Origin: Arenimonas sp.
GTDB lineage: Bacteria > Pseudomonadota > Alphaproteobacteria > Rhizobiales > Rhizobiaceae
Length of the DNA stretch: 64,000 nucleotides
Direction of reading: 5' to 3'
Assembly (NCBI GenBank): GCA_019459145.1
Contig: JAIBEK010000047.1
Coordinates: 1 to 64,000 of the forward strand
Numbering within the stretch: position 1 is the stretch's first letter; each line of letters starts with the position of its first letter. A program made the translations under genes and the position numbers. Positions 54,619 to 63,575 of this stretch are shown one piece after another. The notes beneath the pieces were generated by a model that worked only from the letters and a program-made list of their open reading frames with translations, did no database searches and was not told the DNA's origin.

Positions 54619-55830
54619 ATGGCTGTCACCGATGCCCGAACCCAGGGCGGCGACGACCGTCCGAAGGTGTCGCTAATCTACAATCAGGCCTTCCGACGCG
54701 CCGTCTATCAGGCACTCACGCTGGCTTTCATTGCTTGGGTGATTTATTTCGCCTGGAGCAATGCCGCGCAAAATCTCGCCCGCGCCAACATGACCTCGGG
54801 CTTCGGCTTCCTCAACAGCCGTGCCGGCTTTGACATATCCCAGGCGCTGATCGCTTATTCGAGCGATTCGACCTATCTGCGCGCACTGCAGGTCGGGCTC
54901 ATCAATACGCTGGTCATCGGCTTCTTCGGGATAATCACGGCAACCATCGTCGGTCTCCTGGTCGGCATCGGACGGCTGTCGCACAACTGGCTGATTGCAC
55001 GGCTGTCGACCGTCTATGTCGAGATCTTCCGCAACATTCCACCGCTGCTGGTCATCTTCTTCTGGTATCTCGGCGTGCTCGCCCTGCTGCCGGCGATCCG
55101 CACGATCTTCCAGCATGTGAAGGACAATCCGGACGCAGTCTTCTTCATCTCGAACCGCGGCATCTACATGCCCGCCCCGGTGTTCGGCGAGGGCTTCATC
55201 TACGTCGCCGTTGCCTTTCTCGCCGGCCTGATCGGCGCGATCCTCTACACGATCTGGGCAAACCGTCGCCAGTTGGCGACCGGTCTGCGCCCGCCGGTTC
55301 TCTGGGTCAATCTCGCGCTGATGGTCCTATTGCCCCTCGCCGTCTTCCTCGCGGTCGGTGCACCTCTGTCGTTCGACTACCCGATCCCGGGATCGTTCAA
55401 CATGCGCGGCGGCATGGTCGTCGGGCCGGAATTCCTGGCGCTGTATCTCGCCCTGTCGCTTTATACGGCGTCCTTCATCGCCGAGATCGTGCGGGCCGGT
55501 ATTCGCGGCGTCCCGAAGGGCCAGACCGAGGCCGCCTATGCGGTCGGCTTGCGCCCTGGCCTGACGACCCGCCTCGTCGTCTTGCCGCAAGCCTTGCGCA
55601 TCATCATTCCACCATTGACATCGCAGTACCTCAACCTGATCAAGAACTCCTCGCTGGCGGTCGCCGTCGGCTATGCCGACCTGGTGGCGGTTGGCGGAAC
55701 GATCCTCAACCAGTCCGGCAAGGCGGTCGAGATCATTGCCATCTGGATGGCGATCTATCTCACGATCAGCCTGCTGACGTCGCTGTTCATGAACTGGTTC
55801 AACGCAAAGATGGCCCTGGTGGAGCGCTGA
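54619..55830 (+). CDS. aapQ: AapQ, amino-acid ABC permease
   Basis: 403 residues, with about eight hydrophobic segments and the HisM-type EAA loop ([20 protein letters not shown]). The long N-terminal part and central insert distinguish AapQ from small HisQ-like permeases. It pairs with AapM. Gap of 97 bases after aapJ; the next gene begins one base after its stop. Confidence 0.94.
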   Translation: MAVTDARTQGGDDRPKVSLIYNQAFRRAVYQALTLAFIAWVIYFAWSNAAQNLARANMTSGFGFLNSRAGFDISQALIAYSSDSTYLRALQVGLINTLVIGFFGIITATIVGLLVGIGRLSHNWLIARLSTVYVEIFRNIPPLLVIFFWYLGVLALLPAIRTIFQHVKDNPDAVFFISNRGIYMPAPVFGEGFIYVAVAFLAGLIGAILYTIWANRRQLATGLRPPVLWVNLALMVLLPLAVFLAVGAPLSFDYPIPGSFNMRGGMVVGPEFLALYLALSLYTASFIAEIVRAGIRGVPKGQTEAAYAVGLRPGLTTRLVVLPQALRIIIPPLTSQYLNLIKNSSLAVAVGYADLVAVGGTILNQSGKAVEIIAIWMAIYLTISLLTSLFMNWFNAKMALVER

Positions 55831-55831
55831 C

Positions 55832-56986
55832 ATGAATACCGACACCGCCTTTGTCCGTCACACATTCCTGCCCGCAGAAACGGCGCCACAGAAATCATCT
55901 TCCGTCGTCGGCTGGCTGCGGAAGAACCTCTTTGCATCGGTCACCGACACGCTCCTGACCCTGCTTGCCCTCGCGGCGCTCGTCACCTTCCTGCCGGGCA
56001 TCATCGACTGGCTGTTCATCTCGGCGGTGTGGACCGGCGCCGACCGCTCTGTCTGCACGACCGCCGTCCAGGGTGGCATCCAGCCCGAGGGCTGGAACGG
56101 CGCCTGCTGGGCCTATGTCAATGACCGCTTCGTGCAGTTCATGTTCGGCTCCTATCCACGCGGAGAACTGTGGCGCCCGCTGCTGGTGGCGCTGCTGTTC
56201 GTGGCGCTGCTCATTCCGTTCCTCATCCCCAAGGTACCGCGCAAGGGACTGAACGCCTTGCTGCTCCTGATCGGTCTGCCGATCGTCGCCTATGTTCTGC
56301 TGCTCGGCGGCGGATTCGGCCTGCCGCATGTAGAAACCCCGCTGTGGGGCGGGCTCATGGTCACCATGATCCTCTCCTTTGTCGGCATCGCCGTCTCGCT
56401 GCCGCTCGGCATCCTGCTGGCACTCGGCCGGCGCTCGCCCATGCCGATCGTCAGGACGGTGTCGATCGCCTTCATCGAACTCATCCGCGGCGTGCCGCTG
56501 ATCACCGTGCTGTTCATGGCGAGCGTGCTTCTGCCCTTGTTCCTGACGCCGGGCAACAATATCGACAAGTTCCTGCGCGCGCTGATCGGCGTTTCGATCT
56601 TCGCCTCCGCCTATATGGCGGAAGTCATTCGCGGCGGGTTGCAGGCCATCCCGAAGGGCCAGTACGAGGCGGCCGACGCGCTCGGGCTGAGCTACTTCCA
56701 CAAGATGACCTTCATCATCCTGCCGCAGGCGATCAAGCTGGTCATTCCAGGCATCGTCAACACCTTCATCGGTATCTTCAAGGATACCTCGCTCGTCACC
56801 ATCATCTCGATGTACGACCTTCTCGGCATCGTAAAGGCATCGTTCGGCGATTCGGGCTGGCAGACTCCGGTCACGCCGCTGACCGGTCTGATCTTCGCCG
56901 GTTTCGTTTTCTGGATTTTCTGTTTCGGCATGTCACGCTATTCGGGATTCATGGAACGGCACCTCGATACCGGCCACAAGAAATAA
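55832..56986 (+). CDS. aapM: AapM, amino-acid ABC permease
   Basis: 384 residues. N-terminal span and a periplasmic loop with cysteines ([20 protein letters not shown]), then the permease domain with [20 protein letters not shown] as the EAA loop. Forms the heterodimeric channel with AapQ. Starts immediately after the aapQ stop, so translation is coupled. Confidence 0.94.
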   Translation: MNTDTAFVRHTFLPAETAPQKSSSVVGWLRKNLFASVTDTLLTLLALAALVTFLPGIIDWLFISAVWTGADRSVCTTAVQGGIQPEGWNGACWAYVNDRFVQFMFGSYPRGELWRPLLVALLFVALLIPFLIPKVPRKGLNALLLLIGLPIVAYVLLLGGGFGLPHVETPLWGGLMVTMILSFVGIAVSLPLGILLALGRRSPMPIVRTVSIAFIELIRGVPLITVLFMASVLLPLFLTPGNNIDKFLRALIGVSIFASAYMAEVIRGGLQAIPKGQYEAADALGLSYFHKMTFIILPQAIKLVIPGIVNTFIGIFKDTSLVTIISMYDLLGIVKASFGDSGWQTPVTPLTGLIFAGFVFWIFCFGMSRYSGFMERHLDTGHKK

Positions 56987-57001
56987 CATCAGGGGAAAAC
57001 A

Positions 57002-57775
57002 ATGGCTGAAGTCCAACCCACCAAAATGACCGTCTCGGACACCGATGTCGCGGTCGAAATCGTCAACATGAACAAGTGGTACGGGGATTTTCACGTGCTG
57101 CGCGACATCAACCTGAAGGTGATGCGTGGCGAGCGCATCGTCATTGCCGGCCCGTCGGGTTCGGGCAAGTCGACGATGATCCGCTGCGTCAACCGGCTCG
57201 AGGAACACCAGACGGGCCAGGTCTTCGTCGACGGCATCGAATTGACCAATGACCTGAAGAAGATCGACGAAGTGCGCCGCGAGGTCGGCATGGTGTTCCA
57301 GCACTTCAACCTCTTCCCGCACTTGACTATCCTGGAAAACTGCACGCTGGCTCCGATCTGGGTGCGCAAGATGCCGAAGAAGAAGGCGGAAGAGATCGCC
57401 ATGCACTTCCTTGAGCGCGTCAAGATCCCGGAACAGGCCAACAAGTATCCGGGCCAGTTGTCCGGCGGCCAGCAACAGCGCGTGGCAATCGCCCGGTCGC
57501 TTTGCATGAGCCCGAAGATCATGCTGTTCGATGAGCCGACCTCGGCGCTCGACCCGGAAATGATCAAGGAAGTGCTCGACACCATGGTGGGACTGGCCGA
57601 GGAAGGCATGACCATGCTGTGCGTCACCCATGAAATGGGCTTTGCCCGCCAGGTCGCCAACCGGGTGATCTTCATGGACCAGGGCCAGATCGTCGAGCAG
57701 AATTCGCCGGCCGAATTCTTCGACAATCCGCAGCACGAGCGCACCAAGCTGTTCCTCAGCCAGATCCTGCACTAG
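57002..57775 (+). CDS. aapP: AapP, amino-acid ABC ATPase
   Basis: 257 residues. Walker [11 protein letters not shown]-loop [10 protein letters not shown], signature LSGGQQQR, Walker [14 protein letters not shown] and H-loop [10 protein letters not shown] are all intact. Drives AapQM. Gap of 15 bases after aapM with AGGGG upstream. Last gene of the operon, closed by a terminator. Confidence 0.97.
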   Translation: MAEVQPTKMTVSDTDVAVEIVNMNKWYGDFHVLRDINLKVMRGERIVIAGPSGSGKSTMIRCVNRLEEHQTGQVFVDGIELTNDLKKIDEVRREVGMVFQHFNLFPHLTILENCTLAPIWVRKMPKKKAEEIAMHFLERVKIPEQANKYPGQLSGGQQQRVAIARSLCMSPKIMLFDEPTSALDPEMIKEVLDTMVGLAEEGMTMLCVTHEMGFARQVANRVIFMDQGQIVEQNSPAEFFDNPQHERTKLFLSQILH

Positions 57776-57797
57776 GACCTGTCTTCGACATGCAAGA

Positions 57798-57830
57798 GCC
57801 CGCGCCGGAACATCCGGCGCGGGCGCTTTC
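57798..57830 (+). terminator. Terminator of the aap operon
   Basis: A perfect 11-bp stem GCCCGCGCCGG / CCGGCGCGGGC (57798-57808 with 57814-57824) with a 5-base loop, then GCTTTC. The T tract is short but the stem is very stable. Confidence 0.78.
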
Positions 57831-57909
57831 TATGCTGTTCCGGCGGGCGCCCCGATGACGGCCTTTAGTGCGGGATCCCTGTCGGTCGCGCTACTGCATG
57901 GCAAAAGAG

Positions 57910-58665
57910 CTACGGGCACCAGGACTGCTGGCGGCCGAAACGCGGACGGGCCAGCCCCTCCGCCACCAGGGTCGCGCCGAGCGAACGACCATCGCGCGTG
58001 ACCACACGCATGGCCGGGCCCGTCGTGGGGACGTTCTGGCCCTTCAACTGCGAAAACTCGAAGCGTCCGGCATTGAGCAGGTCGCGCAGCCTCACCTTGG
58101 CGGCGAAGCCCTTGTCCCGCTCCTGCTGACATTTGGCGTCCTCGGTCCCCGGAGCCACCACGTCGGCCAAGACGATGCGCCCCTTCCGGAACCAGAAGCT
58201 GTCGCCGGAGACGACGCAGTTGTCGAGACCGGAGGTTCCGCAGAAGTAGAATTTTCCGGTGAAACCCTTGCCGTCCTGCGAGGCATCACCTGGACGGCCG
58301 CCAGGCACGGGAACAGCGGCGCCGGGCGCGACCGCCACGCTGCCAACCGGGGCCGGCGGCACCGGGCCGTTATTATGCTTGTCGACGGGCTTGGCCGCCT
58401 TGGCGGGCACCGGTTCCGCTTTCGGGCGCGAAGCCGCTGCACCGCCGGAGACATTTTCCGGCGGCTCACCCGGCGGGCTCTTGGCGCTTGTCGGCAGGTA
58501 GGCCGCGATCACCTGCGGAAGCTTTTCCCGATTGTCATAGGCAGCAATCGCGCCGGCGACCAGAACGAGCGCCACGACCCAGGGCCACAGTCCGCCATTC
58601 GACGACTTCTTGCGCGCGGTGCTGCGTTTGCGCGGCTTTCGTCTGGTATTGCCGGTACTTGCCAT
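57910..58665 (-). CDS. Membrane-anchored nuclease-fold protein, probably catalytically degenerate
   Basis: 251 residues. A basic N-terminus (RRKPRKRSTARKK) precedes one membrane span (about 25-43), a Pro/Ala linker (about 60-130) and a staphylococcal-nuclease-like (TNase) domain (about 138-240). Relative to active TNases, the segment usually reading D-x-PE reads VVAPGTED, so the calcium Asp and the catalytic Glu appear replaced, and the second catalytic Arg (YGR) is replaced near TTGPAMR. It is therefore probably a binding rather than a cutting domain. The topology places the domain outside the cytosol. Confidence 0.7.
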   Translation of the reverse strand: MASTGNTRRKPRKRSTARKKSSNGGLWPWVVALVLVAGAIAAYDNREKLPQVIAAYLPTSAKSPPGEPPENVSGGAAASRPKAEPVPAKAAKPVDKHNNGPVPPAPVGSVAVAPGAAVPVPGGRPGDASQDGKGFTGKFYFCGTSGLDNCVVSGDSFWFRKGRIVLADVVAPGTEDAKCQQERDKGFAAKVRLRDLLNAGRFEFSQLKGQNVPTTGPAMRVVTRDGRSLGATLVAEGLARPRFGRQQSWCP

Positions 58666-58852
58666 GAAAAACCCTCACGTCGACGGCCGCGGATCGCCCA
58701 AAAATTCGATCGTCGCCAGCCGCATCACCGCTCGATCGGTCAAACCCGCGGCGCGAATCATGCCCCCGCAGCGATAGCCGATTTGACCATGGAAATGCCA
58801 GCGGGTCTTGTACCTGAACGGCAGACCGGAAACCCAAAAACAAATTGGAGGA

Positions 58853-58929
<77 letters not shown>

Positions 58930-58990
58930 TTGTCGGCACGCGGCCGATTGTAGGAAAAGCGTCTTTGGCCGAACCGACCGGCGCGAGCGC

Positions 58991-59296
58991 TCAGTGCGTC
59001 CAGGGCTGCAGGCGGCTGTACTTGAAGTTGTCCGTGTAGGAGACGGCCTGGCGCTTGGCTTCCTTCGGCGGGATGACGCGGTAGTCGATGCCTTCGCGCT
59101 TGGCATAGGCTTCGGCCTGTTCCTGCGTCTCGAACAAAAGCTTCAGCTGCTGACGGGTGTCGGCAGAGGTCGTGTAGCCCATCATCGGGTCGATCTTGCG
59201 CGGAATGACCTGGTCGAATTCGAGGATCCACACTTGCGTCTTCGCCTTGCCGGACTGCATCGCGGTCTTCGCCGGGCGATAGATCTTTGCAGACAT
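58991..59296 (-). CDS. NDUFS4-like complex I accessory subunit (ETC_C1)
   Basis: 101 residues. The whole protein matches the NDUFS4/ETC_C1 family: RPAKTAMQSGKAKTQVWILE, PMMGYTTSADTRQQLKLLFE, and the C-terminal NFKYSRLQPWTH corresponding to the NF-x-x-x-x-x-PWTH end. It is a supernumerary subunit of respiratory complex I shared with mitochondria. ATG 59296 begins the homology. It lies 61 bases from tRNA-Arg; nuo genes are not in the window. Confidence 0.9.
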   Translation of the reverse strand: MSAKIYRPAKTAMQSGKAKTQVWILEFDQVIPRKIDPMMGYTTSADTRQQLKLLFETQEQAEAYAKREGIDYRVIPPKEAKRQAVSYTDNFKYSRLQPWTH

Positions 59297-59633
59297 GTCC
59301 ATCCAACTCCAAAGAGACGGCGAGGGTCGACCCTGCCCCGTCTTGTTCATGGCACCAACCACGGCATGCCGCCGCGGCACATTGCTGTTCCGCAGACCGC
59401 AGGGAGCCTCTCCCGGAGGCTTCGGCGCGGTGCCGGATCACTGCTCCCGTCGTAGCGACGATTGCGATCATTTTCAAGCGGAACCTCCGCTATGCAGCGC
59501 AAACAACCAGAGCGCCACGCCTTGACGGCGAGGCGCTCCGAGATGGCGCTGGAGGTCGCGAATGTGGAGACAATCCCGGCCCTAAGGCGCCCAAGGCCCG
59601 CGGCGGCGGCCATGCTGACCAGCCGGTAGCCCG
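59297..59633. other. Intergenic region, no gene seen
   Basis: 337 bases between the NDUFS4-like gene and the following small exported protein gene. Presumably holds the NDUFS4 promoter on the minus strand. I see no stable terminator, RNA gene or coding frame supported by a ribosome site or homology. Confidence 0.4.
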
Positions 59634-59957
59634 CTAGTCGGTGCACTTATCCTCGGCGTCGGCCGAAGCGGCCGCGGTTTGCTCGCCCTGCTGCTGGGCG
59701 GCGACATCCTGGCCGGACGTCGCCAGGTTCTTGTCGGTGGTCAAGGGCATGGTGCCGCCGTCCTTCTGGACGCCGCCCGTCGCATTCGCCTGGCCATCGG
59801 CAGAACCTTCGAGGGGAACATGCGTGCCATCCTTGGCTATACCCGCCTTGGCCTCGTTGCTCGCGGAGCCGCTGACGTCGGCACAAGCGGCAAGGCCCGG
59901 TCCGGAAGCCAAGGCCGCCATTCCGACGGCCGCTACGATGGTTGCAAAGTGTCTCAT
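59634..59957 (-). CDS. Small exported hypothetical protein
   Basis: 107 residues. Signal peptide about 1-24 (ending GLAAC), then a polar region rich in Gly, Ala, Asp and Gln with two repeats of the pattern AKDGTHVPLEG and QKDGGTMPLTT. A Cys sits just after the probable cleavage site and another near the C-terminus (DKCTD). The cleavage Cys lies in GLAAC, which is also lipobox-like, so it might be a lipoprotein. Function unknown. Ends at a TAG stop near 59634. Confidence 0.6.
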   Translation of the reverse strand: MRHFATIVAAVGMAALASGPGLAACADVSGSASNEAKAGIAKDGTHVPLEGSADGQANATGGVQKDGGTMPLTTDKNLATSGQDVAAQQQGEQTAAASADAEDKCTD

Positions 59958-60139
59958 GGTCTATCCTCCCTGTTGAGGGAGAGGAACGCCGCTGAAAGCC
60001 GCTGGGTTCCGAGAAAACGGCGTTCTGACGGATATCCATCGCGACGCAAGGAGAAACAATACCCCGGGGGATCGATGATTTTCTCGTTTTTTGAGGGTAT
60101 TGTATTGTGCCGGATCGGGACATCGGCACCGCTTGCAAA

Positions 60140-60216
<77 letters not shown>

Positions 60217-60311
60217 TCTTTGCAATGGGAGCGCAATACACGGTTCACTCCTTGGCCGCAACAGCAAAAAGGGGTGCTTTCGGAGCCGGCGTTGAAGTCG
60301 CCCGGGCGTCG

Positions 60312-60785
60312 TCAGTCGGATGTGCCGGCCGGCGGGGTCAGTTGCACCACCGCACCCTCGGCTATGCCGAGCGCCGCGGCTTGCCCGGCGCGGACCTCCA
60401 GCACATATCGTACCGGTTCGCCCGACGGGATGATCGCCTCGGAAAAGGGCGTGGTCCGGCTCGCGACACGCTTGATAAGGCCACTTTCGTCGATGAACAC
60501 CATGTCGAGCGACAGCGGCGTGTTCTTCATCCACATCATCACGTCGCGCGTGGTGCCGAAGTCGAAGATCATGCCCTGATCGTGACCTATCTGCTCGCGG
60601 AACATCAGGCCGTGGGCACGCTGATCGGGTGTGATCGCCCATTCGACGTCAAGGGCGATCTCCCTGCCCTCGACCGTGCGGATCGAAAGGGTCGAGCGGT
60701 CGAAATGTGGTGCCTGGGCTATCACCGGCCAGGCCAGCGCCCATAAAAAAAGCGCCACGAAAGCGCTTTTCATCATTCCCGTCAT
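60312..60785 (-). CDS. Exported DUF192 family protein
   Basis: 157 residues. Signal peptide about 1-26 (ending WPVIAQA), then a DUF192 domain: GLMFREQIGHDQGMIFDFGT and MWMKNTPLSLDMVFIDESGL are the family core. Function unknown; structure in relatives is a beta sandwich. Start 60785 lies 11 bases after the stop of the cold-shock gene on the same strand, so they are probably co-transcribed. ATGs at 60776 and 60773 are alternatives. Confidence 0.87.
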   Translation of the reverse strand: MTGMMKSAFVALFLWALAWPVIAQAPHFDRSTLSIRTVEGREIALDVEWAITPDQRAHGLMFREQIGHDQGMIFDFGTTRDVMMWMKNTPLSLDMVFIDESGLIKRVASRTTPFSEAIIPSGEPVRYVLEVRAGQAAALGIAEGAVVQLTPPAGTSD

Positions 60786-60796
60786 CGCCCTTTTCC

Positions 60797-61375
60797 TCAA
60801 TGCGCCATGACCGAGGGGCCGGGATTGTCGGGATGGATCTCGGCGGCCATCAGGCCCTTGTCGCCCGGACCGAAGCGGACCAGGACGGTCTGCCCCGGAC
60901 GCAGTTCGGTCAGGCCGAAGCGGCGCAGCGTTTCCATGTGTACGAAGATGTCCTCGGTGCCCTCGCCGCGCGTCAGGAAGCCGAAACCCTTGGTGCGATT
61001 GAACCATTTCACCAGCGCCCGCTCCAGACCGCTGGTCGCCGTCACCTGCACATGGGTGCGCACCGGCGGAAGCGACGAGGGATGAACCGCGGTCGACTGG
61101 TCCATGGAGAGAATGCGGAAGGTCTGGTAGCCGCGATCCCGTTTGTGCACGAGCGCGACGATGCGCGTGCCTTCGAGAATGGTCTGGAAGCCGTCCCGCC
61201 TGAGGCAGGTCACGTGCAGCAACACGTCCTGCATGCCGTTGTCGGGAACGATGAAGCCGAAACCCTTGGCAACGTCGAACCATTTGACGACACCGGTGAT
61301 CTCCATCAGGTCGACGGCTTCGCTGGACAGGTCCTCGAACCCGGCGAGCCCTTTCGATGAAATCCTGTCCGCCAT
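60797..61375 (-). CDS. Two-domain cold-shock protein
   Basis: 192 residues with two cold-shock domains: CSD1 about 25-92 ([23 protein letters not shown]2-like VLLHVT) and CSD2 about 118-182 ([23 protein letters not shown]2-like IFVHME). Both keep the RNP1 K-GFGFI/L core but RNP2 departs from the FVHxS form. Tandem CSD proteins of about 190-200 residues are usual in alphaproteobacteria and act as RNA chaperones. ATG 61375 starts the homologous leader; the frame is open to 61402. Confidence 0.9.
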   Translation of the reverse strand: MADRISSKGLAGFEDLSSEAVDLMEITGVVKWFDVAKGFGFIVPDNGMQDVLLHVTCLRRDGFQTILEGTRIVALVHKRDRGYQTFRILSMDQSTAVHPSSLPPVRTHVQVTATSGLERALVKWFNRTKGFGFLTRGEGTEDIFVHMETLRRFGLTELRPGQTVLVRFGPGDKGLMAAEIHPDNPGPSVMAH

Positions 61376-61559
61376 TTCCCAAAGCCCCTCGAAACGCGTC
61401 ACATCGCAGAGTTAATTGATTCTTGAAGTTAAGATTAACATTCGAGCAATGGATCTACGCAAGTCCTAGTTTGACATATACCCAAATGCTTTTTGCCCTT
61501 TCAGCCTTGCTCGAAACTGTCGCCCGCCCCATATCCCCGCCATAATCAGGAGAACCTTC

Positions 61560-62000
61560 ATGCGTTATCTTCACACCATGGTTCGCGTCAAAGATCTCGA
61601 CGCCGCACTCGACTTCTATTGCACGATTTTCGGACTGACCGAGATCCGCCGGATGGACAGCGAAAAGGGCCGCTTCACGCTCGTCTTTCTCGCCGCCCGC
61701 GACGACCTTGAGCGGGCGCGCGCCGAAATGGCACCCTGCCTGGAGCTCACCTACAACTGGGATAAGGAAGACTATGCGGGGGGCCGCAATTTCGGCCATC
61801 TCGCCTATGAGGTCGACGACATCTACGCCATCTGCCAGAAGCTGATGGACCATGGCGTGACCATCAACCGCCCGCCGCGCGACGGACACATGGCGTTTGT
61901 CCGTTCACCGGACGGGATCTCCATCGAGATCCTGCAGAAGGGCGAAAGCCTTGCGCCGGCCGAACCCTGGGCCTCCATGCCGAACACCGGCGCCTGGTAA
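61560..62000 (+). CDS. gloA: Glyoxalase I (lactoylglutathione lyase)
   Basis: 146 residues. Four metal ligands in the family order: His5, Glu62, His80 and Glu123. It isomerises the methylglyoxal-glutathione hemithioacetal to S-lactoylglutathione. AGGAG precedes the start. Divergent from the cold-shock gene; the 184 bases between contain TTGACA at 61472 without a clear -10 element. Confidence 0.93.
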   Translation: MRYLHTMVRVKDLDAALDFYCTIFGLTEIRRMDSEKGRFTLVFLAARDDLERARAEMAPCLELTYNWDKEDYAGGRNFGHLAYEVDDIYAICQKLMDHGVTINRPPRDGHMAFVRSPDGISIEILQKGESLAPAEPWASMPNTGAW

Positions 62001-62143
62001 AGACCGGCTTCCCGCTTCGCGCAAGATTGAAACGCTAGACCGCCATGCACCGACAGTCCGCCGGCACCCGGCGGACGACAAACGCGACCCGGCCAAGGCG
62101 CCGGGATTGTGTGCGTCTTTTCATCGTGTGCAGAGGTCAGTCA

Positions 62144-62950
62144 GTGTCGCGCAACATGCCTTTCATCACCGGAGCCCTCTTCGTCCGCGTCGCCGCTCCG
62201 GCGGTCGCGGCCCTCATGCTCGCCTCCTGCCAGACCACGGCTGAGGACAGCGCGGCCCAGGGCGATGCAATCCCGATGGAATCGGCCGGCAAACCGGCGG
62301 CAAAGCCAGCCAGGCCGAAAGATACGCCCAACGGCTACACCGATCCGCTGGTGGCGAGCGTGGCAGGCGCAGGCACCCGGCAGGCCGACATGAATTCAAC
62401 CATTCCCGCCGGTGACGGCACGATTGGCGCCTATGCTCCCTCTCCGTCGCCGGCCAATCTCGGCGAATTGACCATGCAGGCGACCACCGTCAATGCGAGC
62501 CGCAACAGCCTTTTCTCGGCGCCGGCCGTGGCGGAGGGATCGCTCGAACCGGCACCCGCTGACACCGTCATGCCGGCGGATACGCAGGCGCTTGCCGATG
62601 GCGGGCGCAGCACCTCGTCCAGCATCGTCGTGCCGTCCGAGCTTCCGACCCGCCAGGTCAATCCGATGAGCAAGAGCCTGTTCAGCGCCGAGCTGCGCCA
62701 GCCGCGGCCGGCCGTCATGGAGGACGCCGCCCTTCCGCCCGCGTCTTCGGGCGAGCAGCCGATCTATGCGGCGGGGGAACAGCCGGTCTACTACAATCCC
62801 GCCTCGGCCGCGCAGTCGCTCGTCGAAAACGAACAGCCGGTCACCCAAGCATCTGCGGCGACGCAAGCCGACCCGGCGGAGCCAGAGCAGTCGAAGAAGC
62901 GGACCTGGCTGGCATCGCTGAAGAAGATGATCGGCAAGAAGGACGAGTAG
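62144..62950 (+). CDS. Lipoprotein of unknown function
   Basis: 268 residues. The lipobox LASC with acylated Cys29 (LMLASCQTTAED) follows a hydrophobic N-region. The mature part is Ala/Pro/Ser-rich, low in predicted structure, ending in a basic tail (KKRTWLASLKKMIGKKDE). The start is GTG 62144 with AGAGG seven bases upstream; ATG 62156 is a shorter alternative that still keeps the lipobox. No domain recognised. Confidence 0.65.
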   Translation: MSRNMPFITGALFVRVAAPAVAALMLASCQTTAEDSAAQGDAIPMESAGKPAAKPARPKDTPNGYTDPLVASVAGAGTRQADMNSTIPAGDGTIGAYAPSPSPANLGELTMQATTVNASRNSLFSAPAVAEGSLEPAPADTVMPADTQALADGGRSTSSSIVVPSELPTRQVNPMSKSLFSAELRQPRPAVMEDAALPPASSGEQPIYAAGEQPVYYNPASAAQSLVENEQPVTQASAATQADPAEPEQSKKRTWLASLKKMIGKKDE

Positions 62951-63152
62951 GCATTCGACACCGGCCGATGCCTTGCCTGACCGGACCGACCCATTGGCCG
63001 GCAGCCCCGCGCCTTTGGTCGCCTCAGCCCCGCAGGCACACGGCCGGCCTGGCGGGATTTTCTTCAAGTTGCTGGTTTCGTTGCCCAATCACGTTTCATC
63101 GCTCCCCAGAAAGAACGCTGTCACATTTTTTGCAAAAAACGGAATTTGGCGC

Positions 63153-63181
63153 TTGCGGGAATAAAATCACCTGACTATAAG
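63153..63181 (+). promoter_or_regulatory. Promoter of tRNA-Glu copy 1
   Basis: TTGCGG (63153-63158) and TATAAG (63176-63181) with a 17-base spacer, 18 bases before the tRNA. The second tRNA-Glu has the same two hexamers and the same spacing, which supports the assignment. Confidence 0.7.
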
Positions 63182-63198
63182 GGCGCCACGGAGCGCAC

Positions 63199-63273
63199 GC
63201 GCCCTTCGTCTATCGGTTAGGACACCAGATTTTCATTCTGGGAAGAGGGGTTCGACTCCCCTAGGGCGTGCCA
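63199..63273 (+). tRNA. tRNA-Glu (anticodon TTC), copy 1
   Basis: 75 bases with encoded CCA. Acceptor GCGCCCT / AGGGCGT (terminal G-U), anticodon stem CCAGA / TCTGG with loop TTTTCAT (TTC), T arm GGGGTTCGACTCCCC. Identical to the copy at 63466-63540. Confidence 0.95.
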
Positions 63274-63416
63274 CTCCTCCGTAATCTTTCTCCCCCCAGA
63301 AGCATGAATAAGAGCGTCGCCACGGGTGTCTCGCGCCGACCTTTCGACGATCGGCCGATGGTTTTCCACAGGCTGGGCTTTTTGAAAATTGGAATGAAAA
63401 AACAGCAAGATTCCGC

Positions 63417-63445
63417 TTGCGGCTTTTTAGAGCCCTGACTATAAG
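63417..63445 (+). promoter_or_regulatory. Promoter of tRNA-Glu copy 2
   Basis: TTGCGG (63417-63422), 17-base spacer, TATAAG (63440-63445). Conserved with the upstream copy although the spacer sequence differs. Confidence 0.7.
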
Positions 63446-63465
63446 GGCGCCACCACGAAGCGCAG

Positions 63466-63540
63466 GCGCCCTTCGTCTATCGGTTAGGACACCAGATTTT
63501 CATTCTGGGAAGAGGGGTTCGACTCCCCTAGGGCGTGCCA
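63466..63540 (+). tRNA. tRNA-Glu (anticodon TTC), copy 2
   Basis: 75 bases, identical in sequence to copy 1, with its own promoter. The 20 bases around the -10 region (from CTGACTATAAGGGCGCCAC) are also shared, so the whole unit was duplicated. Confidence 0.95.
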
Positions 63541-63575
63541 CTTCACCTTACGTTACCCAACATCATTCCGTTACG

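Noticed and set aside
63199..63540. Possible attachment site of a mobile element, suggested by repeated tRNA-Glu sequences
   Set aside because: Both copies are complete with their own promoters, and no integrase or foreign genes lie between or beside them; tandem tRNA duplication is sufficient.
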